Assembly: GCA_023488685.1 (NCBI GenBank)
Contig: JAMDDR010000356.1
Coordinates: 1 to 53,561, forward strand
Reading direction: 5' to 3'
Source: Chloroflexota bacterium
GTDB lineage: Bacteria > Chloroflexota > Anaerolineae > J036 > Brachytrichaceae
DNA: 53,561 nucleotides
The position numbers and the translations under genes are program-made. This document shows positions 43,701 through 52,058 of this stretch, in pieces (positions within the stretch are counted from its first letter, which is position 1; every line of letters starts with the position of its first letter). The notes beneath the pieces are model-generated. The model ran no database searches. It was not told the origin of the DNA and saw nothing but the letters and a program-made list of their open reading frames with translations.

Positions 43701-43725
43701 AGACTGCACGGCTTGTCTCTGATCT

Positions 43726-45276
43726 ATGAACTACTTGGCAACTTACGTTCAAAACTCCCTTGTTGACGAAAACACTTTTCGAGTGATGCCACGTGAGCGG
43801 TCTGTGCCGCCATCCTTTGCTGCCAGCAAACATGTGCTGCCACAGCCTTTTTGGTCAAATCATGACCAGGCCGTCGAGTGCTATTGGCGTGTGTGGGAAC
43901 TGGCGTTCAAGCACATCCGCAGACCTACGGCCGAAAACGGCTTTGTCGCCAACTACATCGACACCGCCTTTAATGACAATCTGTTCATGTGGGACTCGGC
44001 ATTCATCCTGTTGTTCGCCCGCTACGGCAGCCGTGCATTCAACTTTCAGCGCACGCTCGATAACCTTTATTGCAAGCAGCATCCAGATGGCTTCATCTGT
44101 CGTGAGATTCGGGAATTGGATGGCAGCGACCTGTTTCACCGCTTCGACCCAGCCAGTACCGGCCCGAACGTGATGCCGTGGACGGAGTGGGAGTATTACC
44201 AGGTGTTTGGCGACCGGGATCGCCTGGCGCGTGTGTTCCCGGTTTTGGTTGCCTATCACCAATGGTTGCGCACCTACCGCACCTGGCCGGATGGTTCGTA
44301 CTGGACGTCGGGGTGGGGATGTGGCATGGACAATCAGCCCCGCGTTCCGGTAATGCCGCGCACGGAGGCGCACCAGACAGCCTGGTGGAGCCACGGGCAT
44401 ATGACGTGGGTTGACGCGTGTCTGCAACAAATTCTGTCAGCACGCCTGCTGCTGAGAATGGCCGGCGTGTTGGACCGGACCAGTGAAATGGACGACTTCC
44501 AGGCTGAAGACGAACAACTCAGCCGCTTCGTCAACGACAGGCTGTGGGACGATCAAACCGCTTTCTACTATGATCGGCGCCGGGACGGCGAGCTATCTGA
44601 CGTTAAGATCATCGGGGCGTTCTGGTCCCTCCTCGCGGATGTGGTTCCGCCTGATCGGCTGGCCGCTCTCGTCGCCCATCTTGAGAATCCGGCTGAATTT
44701 AACCGCCCACATCGTGTGCCTACGCTATCCGCAGATCACCCTGACTATCAGGCTGACGGTGGTTACTGGTTGGGGGGCGTATGGCCGCCGACCAACTACA
44801 TGATCTTGCGCGGGTTGAGCAAAGCCGGCTATGACACACTGGCCCATGATATTGCGATGAACCACCTCGACAACGTTGTGAAGGTATTCGAGAAGACGGG
44901 CACGGTCTGGGAGAATCTCGCACCCGAGTCGGCTGCGCCGGGCAACCCGGCCAAACCCGATTTTGTGGGGTGGGGAGGCCTGCCGCCGACGGCGGTGCTA
45001 TTTGAGTACGTGTTCGGGTTGCGACCGGATTTTGAACGGGGTTTGCTGACGTGGGATGTTCGTCTACTTGACGACCATGGTGTCACGCAGTATCCCTTTG
45101 GCAGGGAGGGGTTGCTTGACCTGAAGTGCTTGCGTCGCCGGTCGCAAAGTGAGAAACCCATCATTGAAGCCGTATCGAACGTCGCGCTCGACATGCACGT
45201 CTTATGGGATGGAGGTAGAGAAGTGTTGCACCTGGAACCTCGCTCAACCACAGGCAACCATCGCCGTGTCCAGTAA
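43726..45276 (+). CDS. (Alpha/alpha)6-barrel glycoside hydrolase (MGH1/trehalase-like)
   Basis: A 516-residue cytoplasmic enzyme with the pattern of the mannosylglycerate hydrolase/GH63/GH37-like clan. Seen are AFNDNLFMWDSAFILLFARYG, WTEWEYYQVFGD, the aromatic SYWTSGWGCGMDNQPRVP (likely catalytic Asp after Gly-Met), KIIGAFWSLLAD, GGYWLGGVWPPTNYM and KTGTVWENLAPES (candidate Glu). No signal peptide is visible. The exact glycosidic bond is unknown. The start is uncertain, since ATG 43726 has no clear ribosome binding site and ATG 43786 is possible. It opens the glycan locus. Confidence 0.85.
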   Translation: MNYLATYVQNSLVDENTFRVMPRERSVPPSFAASKHVLPQPFWSNHDQAVECYWRVWELAFKHIRRPTAENGFVANYIDTAFNDNLFMWDSAFILLFARYGSRAFNFQRTLDNLYCKQHPDGFICREIRELDGSDLFHRFDPASTGPNVMPWTEWEYYQVFGDRDRLARVFPVLVAYHQWLRTYRTWPDGSYWTSGWGCGMDNQPRVPVMPRTEAHQTAWWSHGHMTWVDACLQQILSARLLLRMAGVLDRTSEMDDFQAEDEQLSRFVNDRLWDDQTAFYYDRRRDGELSDVKIIGAFWSLLADVVPPDRLAALVAHLENPAEFNRPHRVPTLSADHPDYQADGGYWLGGVWPPTNYMILRGLSKAGYDTLAHDIAMNHLDNVVKVFEKTGTVWENLAPESAAPGNPAKPDFVGWGGLPPTAVLFEYVFGLRPDFERGLLTWDVRLLDDHGVTQYPFGREGLLDLKCLRRRSQSEKPIIEAVSNVALDMHVLWDGGREVLHLEPRSTTGNHRRVQ

Positions 45277-45318
45277 TCACGAATGCATGTGCAAGTGAGA
45301 TGAAGGAGTAGATTAGAG

Positions 45319-46926
45319 ATGACTATAGAGCAATCATTACCCCTGCGTGACGTCGGCGAATGGGAACTACGTAGCTGGCGAAGCTACGAAAACCCTTTCA
45401 CCGACGTTTCTATCGAGGCGACGTTTACCAACCCTGACGGGCGAGCCTATACTATGCCAGGCTTCTACGACGGCAACCAGACCTGGCGGGTGCGTTTCAG
45501 TCCGAATGTGCCCGGCTATTGGGCATATCAAATCCGATCGCAACCTGACGACCCGAAACTACATCGGCAGGGTTACTTCGAAGTGACGCCAAACGCGGCG
45601 CGTGGCTTTCTGCGCACTGCACCTGGGCAGGCCTGGGGGTTTCAGTACGAATCGGGTGAGCCTGTCTTTCTGTTTGGCGATACGACCTATAACTTGTTTG
45701 GCATGGCTCATTGCGGCATCGACGTCTTGCCGTTGCTACAGCGGCGTGCGAGCCAGGGTTTTAACCTGTTGCGGGTGCGCGTGCCTGTCAGTCCATTTCA
45801 CCCGCCGGAAGGTTACAGCAAATGGCAAACGCGCCGTACTTTCCCGTGGGGCGGCAGCGAACAGTCGCCACGCTTTGACCAGTTCAATCTCGACTATTTT
45901 CACACCGTCGACGGTGTGGTGCGGATGGTAGAGCAACTTGGGATTGGCATGGAAGTGATCATGCAGGCATGGGGGTTCGAGTTCCCGTTCAACAGCCGCC
46001 AGGTCTTCCTGCCCGAGTGGGAGGAACTGTGGATGCGTTACCTGGTTGCCCGGTATGACGCCTTCAACAGCGTGTATATCTGGACACTGATGAACGAGTA
46101 CGAGTACTATCCCAATGGAGATTGGCACTACAAGCCGGTTGCCGACCGCTGGGCGATGCGCATGGGGCGCTGGATGAAGCGCACCGCGCCACATGACCAC
46201 GTGATCGCCGTGCATAACGGGCCGACCCTCCCGCCGTTTGGACGGCGTTTTGCGGCCGATCCGCACGCCGTCGATGCCATCATGTTCCAGTACTGGGGAT
46301 CGATGGGTGAGGATGATGCGTGGCTGGCTGCCAGTATTGAAGACCAGATTGCCGCGAGCTTCAGCGGGTGGTCCGGATCGGCGGTATTCGCGGAGTATGG
46401 CTATGAGCGCAATCCGGAACTCGAACTTGCCTTCCCGTATCACGAACGGTGTGATGTGGACCACACGCGCCGTGGCGCCTGGCGCGGCGCATTCAGCGGA
46501 CTTGGCGTCATCCATGGTTGGGAGAACTCGTGGGGGCCATGGGCAGTACTGGACACAGATCAGGCAGGCATGTCGCAACTGTTGCAGGTGCGGCGTTTCT
46601 TCACGGAGATCGTGCCGTTCCAACACATGAGGCCTGCGCAGCAACTCGTCTTGGGCGATGGTGCGGCGCCCGGTTGCCGTCCGCTCGCCATGGCGTCAGA
46701 AGATTACGCCACCGTGATCGCCTATCTGCCTGCAGGCGGCGATGTGACACTGTCTTTGCCGCAGGGGCGGGCTTACACGGCGCGCTGGTTCGACCCGCGT
46801 CGTGGTGAGTTGCAGCCAGCGCTGGGCGATGCCGGCACCGCTTCAACGCAGCACTTTGCCTCGCCGGGCGGTCACGATGCGCACCCGTATGACTGGGTGC
46901 TGGTGCTGACGGCGGGGGACGCATAG
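45319..46926 (+). CDS. DUF5060/DUF4038-type glycoside hydrolase
   Basis: A 535-residue protein. Residues 10-95 form a beta-sandwich like DUF5060 (WRSYENPFTDVSIEATF, RVRFSPNVPGYWAYQI). A TIM barrel follows with FLFGDTTYNLFGM, NLLRVRVPVSPFHPPEG, YIWTLMNEYEYYP (acid/base Glu candidate) and AVFAEYGYERN (nucleophile Glu candidate), then a short C-terminal beta domain. These features match GH140/apiosidase-like clan members that act on plant or sulfated polysaccharides. AAGGAG lies ten bases before the ATG, 42 bases after the previous gene. Confidence 0.86.
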   Translation: MTIEQSLPLRDVGEWELRSWRSYENPFTDVSIEATFTNPDGRAYTMPGFYDGNQTWRVRFSPNVPGYWAYQIRSQPDDPKLHRQGYFEVTPNAARGFLRTAPGQAWGFQYESGEPVFLFGDTTYNLFGMAHCGIDVLPLLQRRASQGFNLLRVRVPVSPFHPPEGYSKWQTRRTFPWGGSEQSPRFDQFNLDYFHTVDGVVRMVEQLGIGMEVIMQAWGFEFPFNSRQVFLPEWEELWMRYLVARYDAFNSVYIWTLMNEYEYYPNGDWHYKPVADRWAMRMGRWMKRTAPHDHVIAVHNGPTLPPFGRRFAADPHAVDAIMFQYWGSMGEDDAWLAASIEDQIAASFSGWSGSAVFAEYGYERNPELELAFPYHERCDVDHTRRGAWRGAFSGLGVIHGWENSWGPWAVLDTDQAGMSQLLQVRRFFTEIVPFQHMRPAQQLVLGDGAAPGCRPLAMASEDYATVIAYLPAGGDVTLSLPQGRAYTARWFDPRRGELQPALGDAGTASTQHFASPGGHDAHPYDWVLVLTAGDA

Positions 46927-46944
46927 AATCTCACCCGAAATCGT

Positions 46945-47904
46945 ATGATGAACATTCGTCCAGCGATTTTCCCGCACGACTATGCGGCCATCGCCGACGT
47001 ATTGAAGGCCGAAAGCCCTGACTGGGCCGCTACCGCCGAGGAGTTGGCTTACGAGGATGCCGCACGCGACCCTCGCTACCATCATGCCACCTTCGTGGCA
47101 GAAACGGTGGATGCGGATGCGCCAGTCATCGTAGGCGTCGCATTTGTCGGGCGCGATACAAGGTCGCATCGTGAGGGAAAATTCCTGATGAACCTGCGCG
47201 TACGGCCGGACTGGCAGGGCCGTGGCGTAGGTAAGGCGCTGTATCAGGTGGTGCTTGAGCATCTGGCGCCGCAGGAATTGTGCGCCGATGTGTGGGAGGC
47301 CCATCCACGCACGGCCCGTTTCCTCGCCGAGCGCGGCTTCGTCGAGGTATGGCGGCGTACAGACTTTGTTCTCGATGCGACCGCCTTCGACGCTGCGCCA
47401 TACACCGGCTTGGAGGAGCATCTCCAGCAAATGGGCATCGTCGTCAAGACGTATGCCGAACTCTGTGACATGCCCAATCGTGTGGAGAAGTTGCATGGCT
47501 TGGATGGGGCGTTATGGCAGGATGTCCCTTATTTTGGCCAGGCGCCGGCGCGGCGTTCGCTGGCGCAGTTCATCGCGGAGGAAATCGACCATCCCAGGTT
47601 TTTGCCTGATGCCTGTTTCATCGCTCTGTATGGGACAGCGTTCGCCGGCTATTCGAACCTGAGCGCGTGCGACGAAGGTTTCAGTATCGAGATGACGGGC
47701 GTTCTGCGCGAATACCGCGGCAAGGGTGTGGCGATCCTGCTGAAGGTGTATGGTATCCGCTACACGCTCACACATGGCGGCCGCCTGTGGACGGTGAACG
47801 ACTCGGCAAACCGGGCGATCGTGGCGCTCAACGAGAAACTGGGATTTCAGCGCAACGGAGCCATCGTTCGCTTTGCGAAGTTGGACGCCAACGGCATCAA
47901 GTGA
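46945..47904 (+). CDS. Protein with two tandem GNAT domains
   Basis: A 319-residue protein with an N-terminal GNAT domain (acetyl-CoA loop VRPDWQGRGVGKALYQVVLEH) and a second, more divergent one (TGVLREYRGKGVAILLKVYG and TVNDSANRAIVALNEKLGFQRNG). Tandem GNAT proteins include mycothiol synthase-like enzymes and antibiotic or amino-sugar acetylases; nothing here decides between them. It is 18 bases after the DUF5060 enzyme, so it is probably co-transcribed and may act on an amino sugar or glycan product. Confidence 0.85.
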   Translation: MMNIRPAIFPHDYAAIADVLKAESPDWAATAEELAYEDAARDPRYHHATFVAETVDADAPVIVGVAFVGRDTRSHREGKFLMNLRVRPDWQGRGVGKALYQVVLEHLAPQELCADVWEAHPRTARFLAERGFVEVWRRTDFVLDATAFDAAPYTGLEEHLQQMGIVVKTYAELCDMPNRVEKLHGLDGALWQDVPYFGQAPARRSLAQFIAEEIDHPRFLPDACFIALYGTAFAGYSNLSACDEGFSIEMTGVLREYRGKGVAILLKVYGIRYTLTHGGRLWTVNDSANRAIVALNEKLGFQRNGAIVRFAKLDANGIK

Positions 47905-48009
47905 CTGCAGAACATGGTTTGAAGCGGCCAGTTACTTCGATACCATCTCGCTCGATGAAAAGTCCGCGCCCGGCGGAATCCATCGTTATTTGATTTGTCG
48001 GAGGATGAC

Positions 48010-49284
48010 ATGTCGACAACCAAAGTTGTCTTGATTGGCGCGGCCAGTGCGTCGTTTGGCCCAGCGATGGTGGCGGACGCCCTGCTGACACAGGATTTGC
48101 GTGGCAGTACGCTCACACTGGTTGACCTCGATGGAGAACGCCTGGCGGTGATGGCTGCTTATGCCCGCCGGCTGAATACGCTACACGATGCCGGCTGGTG
48201 TATCGAGCATACGACGGACCGGTGCCTGGCTTTGCCTGGGGCATCATTCGTCATCACCTCGGTCGCCGTCAAACGCGATGAGTTGTGGAAGCTGGACTTC
48301 GCCATCCCGATCCGGCACGGCATCAAACAGGTGCTGGGCGAGAACGGCGGGCCGGGCGGCCTGTCGCATTCGCTGCGTAACATTCCCATCATCCTCGACA
48401 TCACGCGCGACATGGAGCGGCTGTGCCCTCATGCGTTGCTGCTCAACTTCAGCAACCCGGAGAGTCGCATTGGCCTGGCCGTGTCGCGATATACCGCACA
48501 GCCATTCGTAGGCTTGTGTCACGGCATCGGGATGGGCTATGACAGCGCCAGCCGCATCACCGGCATCCCGGTCGATGATCTGGTCGGGTCGTGTGGCGGG
48601 TTGAACCATCTCGGTTGGTTCTTGCAATTGCGGCGCAAGAGCACGGGTGAAGACGTATATCCGTTGTTACGCGAAGCCGATCAAAACTACGACGCGGCAT
48701 ACCTCCCACTCACCCGTTATCTGTTCCACACCTTCGGGCTGTACCCGTACCCGAGCGACGACCACGTGGGCGAGTACCTGTCGTATGCATGGGAGTTCTG
48801 CGGCCTGGAGGGATATGACTTCGAGGCTGCCGACCGGCACCGCGCACGGCAGTGGGGGTACGTTCAGCGCGTGGCTGTTGGTGAGGAGAAGCCCGCCCTC
48901 TTGCGTGCGTCGGGCGAGTTCGCGTTTCCGATCATCGCGGCCATGGCCAACGGGACCGAAACGTACATCGATGCCGTCAACGTCCGCAACGACGGCTATA
49001 TTGAGAACCTGCCGGCGTGGACGGTGGTAGAGGTGCCGGCCATGGCTGGTGCAAGTGGTCTGCGCGGTCTCCACGTTGGGGCTTTGCCAGCGGGTATTGC
49101 AGCCATCTGCAACACACAGGCACATGTGCAGGATCTTGTAGTCGATGCTGCCGTAAAGGGATCCCGCCAACTTGCGCTGCAAGCGTTGCTGGCCGATCCG
49201 GTGGTGTCGAGCGCTGAGGCGGCCGAGCGCACTCTCGACGAATTACTCGCCGTGCATGCGCCTTATCTGCCCGCATTTCGATAA
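48010..49284 (+). CDS. Family 4 glycosidase (NAD+ and Mn2+ dependent)
   Basis: A 424-residue GH4 enzyme. Rossmann motif VVLIGAASASFGPAM, NFSNPESRIG, metal ligands Cys170 and His171 (GLCHGIG) and His200 (GGLNHLGW), plus the catalytic-Tyr region YPYPSDDHVGEYL. GH4 enzymes oxidise C3 of the sugar with NAD+, eliminate the aglycone, then reduce it again. The CHG form is typical of the alpha-glucosidase, alpha-galactosidase and alpha-glucuronidase branches. GGAGG five bases before ATG 48010 decides the start. The substrate is unknown. Confidence 0.92.
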   Translation: MSTTKVVLIGAASASFGPAMVADALLTQDLRGSTLTLVDLDGERLAVMAAYARRLNTLHDAGWCIEHTTDRCLALPGASFVITSVAVKRDELWKLDFAIPIRHGIKQVLGENGGPGGLSHSLRNIPIILDITRDMERLCPHALLLNFSNPESRIGLAVSRYTAQPFVGLCHGIGMGYDSASRITGIPVDDLVGSCGGLNHLGWFLQLRRKSTGEDVYPLLREADQNYDAAYLPLTRYLFHTFGLYPYPSDDHVGEYLSYAWEFCGLEGYDFEAADRHRARQWGYVQRVAVGEEKPALLRASGEFAFPIIAAMANGTETYIDAVNVRNDGYIENLPAWTVVEVPAMAGASGLRGLHVGALPAGIAAICNTQAHVQDLVVDAAVKGSRQLALQALLADPVVSSAEAAERTLDELLAVHAPYLPAFR

Positions 49285-49298
49285 CCGTCGATAACCGC
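49279..49298. repeat. Tandem ten-base repeat at the GH4 stop codon
   Basis: CGATAACCGT and CGATAACCGC follow each other directly; the first copy contains the GH4 stop. The remaining 140 bases to the next gene show no hairpin or promoter I can support. Confidence 0.55.
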
Positions 49299-49437
49299 TA
49301 TCCTCATTTTGACCGCTCACGTTGCGTCTCGCTCGCTGTGCGCCTTCGAGAAGCAGGCGTTGGTTTGGCGTCGTCGGACGTCTGCACACCGTTGCCTGTA
49401 TTCTGCTATAACATGAACATCGCAAGGTTCACACAAC

Positions 49438-50439
49438 ATGAGTATCCTCTTTTCACCCATCACAATCGAAGGTTTGGTTTTTAGAAATCGTGTCGTCATG
49501 CCGCCCATGGTGCGCCTTACCCCGTTAATGCCGCCCGAGGTCGTGGAAACGGGCGGGCAGGTGACCGACACTGTCCTGGATCATTACCTCTTGCGCGCGC
49601 GGGCCGGCACCGGTTTGATCGTTGTCGAGGCTACCGCCGTAGACCCGGCCGGGCGGGTGTGGAAGCATGGTCTGAACGCATACGCGGATGAACACGTGGC
49701 CGCGTTGACCAGGTTGGTCGAAGGAATTCACACGCAGGGTGCCGTTGCCAGCATCCAGTTGGTGCATGGTGGACCGCAATCATCTGCGCATATTACCGGG
49801 CTGGAGACGGTAGGGCCGTCCACTGTTCCTTCCTCGGAGCGCGGCACGATTCCGCGCCAGATCAGCGTTGAAGAAATTGCTGCCGTGCAACAACGGTTTG
49901 CGCAGGCTGCGGCACGCGCCGTCGCTGCCGGTTTTGATATGGTCGAGATCCACGGCGCGCACGGTTACTTGCTGGATTCATTCCTCTCCCGGCGCACCAA
50001 CCAGCGCACCGATGAATATGGTGGTGACATGGCAGGGCGTATGCGCATGCTGGTCGAGACGTGCCGGGCGGTGAAGACCCATATTGGCACACGTGCGTTG
50101 TTATGCTGTCGCATCAGTGTCTTCAATAAGCTGGAGGAAGGTTTTAGCAGCGATGATTTCACGCAACTTGTCACCGGTCTGGTTGGCTCTGGTATCGATA
50201 TCCTGCATATCTCAACGGATGGCGCGTTGAAAGGTTACTTCGGCACGGACAAGACCATCCAGGCCTGGGCACGCGAAACGACATCCTTGCCCATCATCGT
50301 AGCTGGCGGATTGGGAAATCCGCGTGACGCTGAGCGCGTGCTGGCGCAAGGCCATGCAGATCTCGTGGCCATTGGCACCGCCATGCTGAAGGATCCTGCA
50401 TGGACGCAGCACGCGCGTGAGATGCTTGTGGGTCACTGA
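49438..50439 (+). CDS. NADH:flavin oxidoreductase, old yellow enzyme family
   Basis: A 333-residue FMN-dependent TIM-barrel enzyme. It has LFSPITIEGLVFRNRVVMPPM, the substrate-binding SIQLVHGG, the family signature HGAHGYLLDSFLSRRTNQRTD and FMN-binding VAGGLGN with ADLVAIGTAML. Single-domain OYEs reduce activated C=C bonds with NAD(P)H; there is no iron-sulfur or second flavin domain. Its setting between a GH4 enzyme and sulfatases suggests it may act on an unsaturated or oxidised sugar or on a released aglycone. That is inference. Confidence 0.92.
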   Translation: MSILFSPITIEGLVFRNRVVMPPMVRLTPLMPPEVVETGGQVTDTVLDHYLLRARAGTGLIVVEATAVDPAGRVWKHGLNAYADEHVAALTRLVEGIHTQGAVASIQLVHGGPQSSAHITGLETVGPSTVPSSERGTIPRQISVEEIAAVQQRFAQAAARAVAAGFDMVEIHGAHGYLLDSFLSRRTNQRTDEYGGDMAGRMRMLVETCRAVKTHIGTRALLCCRISVFNKLEEGFSSDDFTQLVTGLVGSGIDILHISTDGALKGYFGTDKTIQAWARETTSLPIIVAGGLGNPRDAERVLAQGHADLVAIGTAMLKDPAWTQHAREMLVGH

Positions 50440-50499
50440 TGTGGGCTTGCTCCGATTCTGCTTATCCGAAGCTCGCTGCTATTACCTGGAGGACATTTG

Positions 50500-51978
50500 A
50501 TGAAAGCGATCATGTTGATGTTTGACTCGCTCAACCGGCGCATGTTATCACCCTATGGCTGCGATTGGGTGCATACGCCAAACTTCCGTCGATTGGCCGA
50601 ACGTGCAGTGGCGTTTGACACCTGTTACGTGGGCAGTATGCCCTGTATGCCTGCGCGCCGTGAGTTGCACACGGGGCGCTACAACTTTTTGCACCGGAGC
50701 TGGGGGCCCATCGAGCCGTTCGATGACTCGATGCCCGAGATCCTCAAAAATGCAGGTGTCTACACGCACCTGGTCAGTGACCACTATCACTACTGGGAAG
50801 ATGGCGGCTGTGACTATCACACCCGCTACAACTCGTGGGAGATTTCACGTGGTCAGGAAGGAGATCCTTGGAAGGCCGGTCTGCGCCCAATCGAGATGCC
50901 AGAGTTTCTAAATAACCCGCGTGACAAGACGTGGCTGCGCCAGGATTGGATCAACCGCCAATGCATGCAGCGTGAGGAAGATCAACCGCAACCGAAGACT
51001 TTTGCACTGGGTGAGCAGTTCCTGCACACCAATCACGCGCAGGACAACTGGTTCCTGACCATCGAAACCTTCGACCCACACGAGCCTTACTTTTCCTCGC
51101 AACGGTTCAAGGACATGTACCCACATGCGTATGACGGACCTCACTTCGACTGGCCGAATTACGCGCGTGTCACCGAAACGCCCGAGCAGGTGCAGCACAT
51201 GCGTTATGAGAGCGCAGCGCTGCACAGCATGTGTGATTGGTATCTCGGCCGATTGCTCGACTTGATGGACGAACTCAACTTGTGGGATGACACGCTCCTG
51301 ATCGTGAACACCGATCACGGATTTCTGTTGGGCGAGCACGATTGGTGGGCCAAGTGCACACAACCGTTTTACAATGAAGTGGCACACACACCACTCTTCA
51401 TCTGGGATCCGCGCTGCCAAAAACAGGGTGAGCGCCGCAGCAGCCTGGTGCAAACGATTGATCTGGCCCCCACGCTGCTCGATTTCTTCGCCGTGCCGGT
51501 CCCGCCCAATATGCAGGGCAAACCACTCCGTGCAACCATCGCCGTCGATGCCCCCGTACATGACGCGGTGTTGTTCGGTCAGCATGGCGGACACGTCAAT
51601 GTGACCGATGGACGGCATGTCTACATGCGCGCACCTACACGCCCTGACAACCAACCGTTGTATGAGTACACGCTGATGCCCACACACATGCGCCACGTCT
51701 TTGACGTTGCCGAGCTGCAGGACGTCCAACTGGCAGAGCCGTTCTCCTTTACCAAAGGTTGCCGCACCATGCAGATTGCTGCACGTCCAGGCATCGACGC
51801 CCACTCGTTTGGGACGCTGCTGTTCGACGTGCAGGCCGATCCAGCGCAGGCACATCCGCTGCAGGATGCGCAGATCGAAAAACGGATGATCGATCATCTC
51901 GTGCGATTGATGCGCGAAACCGATGCGCCTGGTGAGCAATTCGAGCGGTTGGGCCTGCCGGTGGCCGAACCGGTATAG
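50500..51978 (+). CDS. Cys-type sulfatase (S1 family)
   Basis: A 492-residue sulfatase. The formylglycine motif is C-x-P-x-R with Cys49 (MPCMPARRELHTGR). Metal ligands come from MFDSLN near the N-terminus and NTDHGFLLGEHDWW. ETFDPHEPYFSSQ and QTIDLAPTLLDFFAVP are typical of choline-sulfatase/glycan-sulfatase relatives. No signal peptide is seen, so it would act in the cytosol. A maturing enzyme (anSME or FGE) is needed but is not in the window. GGAGG precedes ATG 50500. The substrate is unknown. Confidence 0.94.
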   Translation: MKAIMLMFDSLNRRMLSPYGCDWVHTPNFRRLAERAVAFDTCYVGSMPCMPARRELHTGRYNFLHRSWGPIEPFDDSMPEILKNAGVYTHLVSDHYHYWEDGGCDYHTRYNSWEISRGQEGDPWKAGLRPIEMPEFLNNPRDKTWLRQDWINRQCMQREEDQPQPKTFALGEQFLHTNHAQDNWFLTIETFDPHEPYFSSQRFKDMYPHAYDGPHFDWPNYARVTETPEQVQHMRYESAALHSMCDWYLGRLLDLMDELNLWDDTLLIVNTDHGFLLGEHDWWAKCTQPFYNEVAHTPLFIWDPRCQKQGERRSSLVQTIDLAPTLLDFFAVPVPPNMQGKPLRATIAVDAPVHDAVLFGQHGGHVNVTDGRHVYMRAPTRPDNQPLYEYTLMPTHMRHVFDVAELQDVQLAEPFSFTKGCRTMQIAARPGIDAHSFGTLLFDVQADPAQAHPLQDAQIEKRMIDHLVRLMRETDAPGEQFERLGLPVAEPV

Positions 51979-51989
51979 ATCAGGAGGCG

Positions 51990-52031
51990 CCAGGAGTACC
52001 CAGCATTCATGCGATCGCTGGGTGCTCCTGG
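51990..52031 (+). terminator. 15-bp hairpin between the two sulfatase genes
   Basis: CCAGGAGTACCCAGC (51990-52004) pairs with GCTGGGTGCTCCTGG (52017-52031), one G-U pair, around a 12-base loop. It is 11 bases after the first sulfatase stop and 27 before the second start. The T content after it is modest (TGGTTGTTAC), so it may be an attenuator. Confidence 0.65.
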
Positions 52032-52058
52032 TGGTTGTTACACTTGCTAAGATGAATC

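Noticed and set aside
42237..43709. RlmN starting at 43709 as a 490-residue protein
   Set aside because: The extra 94 residues do not resemble RlmN and overlap the opposite-strand FCD remnant; ATG 43427 fits the family length.
45736..46644. A 302-codon frame on the minus strand within the DUF5060-type glycosidase
   Set aside because: It overlaps the TIM barrel of a clear + strand gene and has no family features.
50908..51939. A 343-codon frame on the minus strand opposite the first sulfatase
   Set aside because: Antisense to conserved sulfatase motifs; no independent support.
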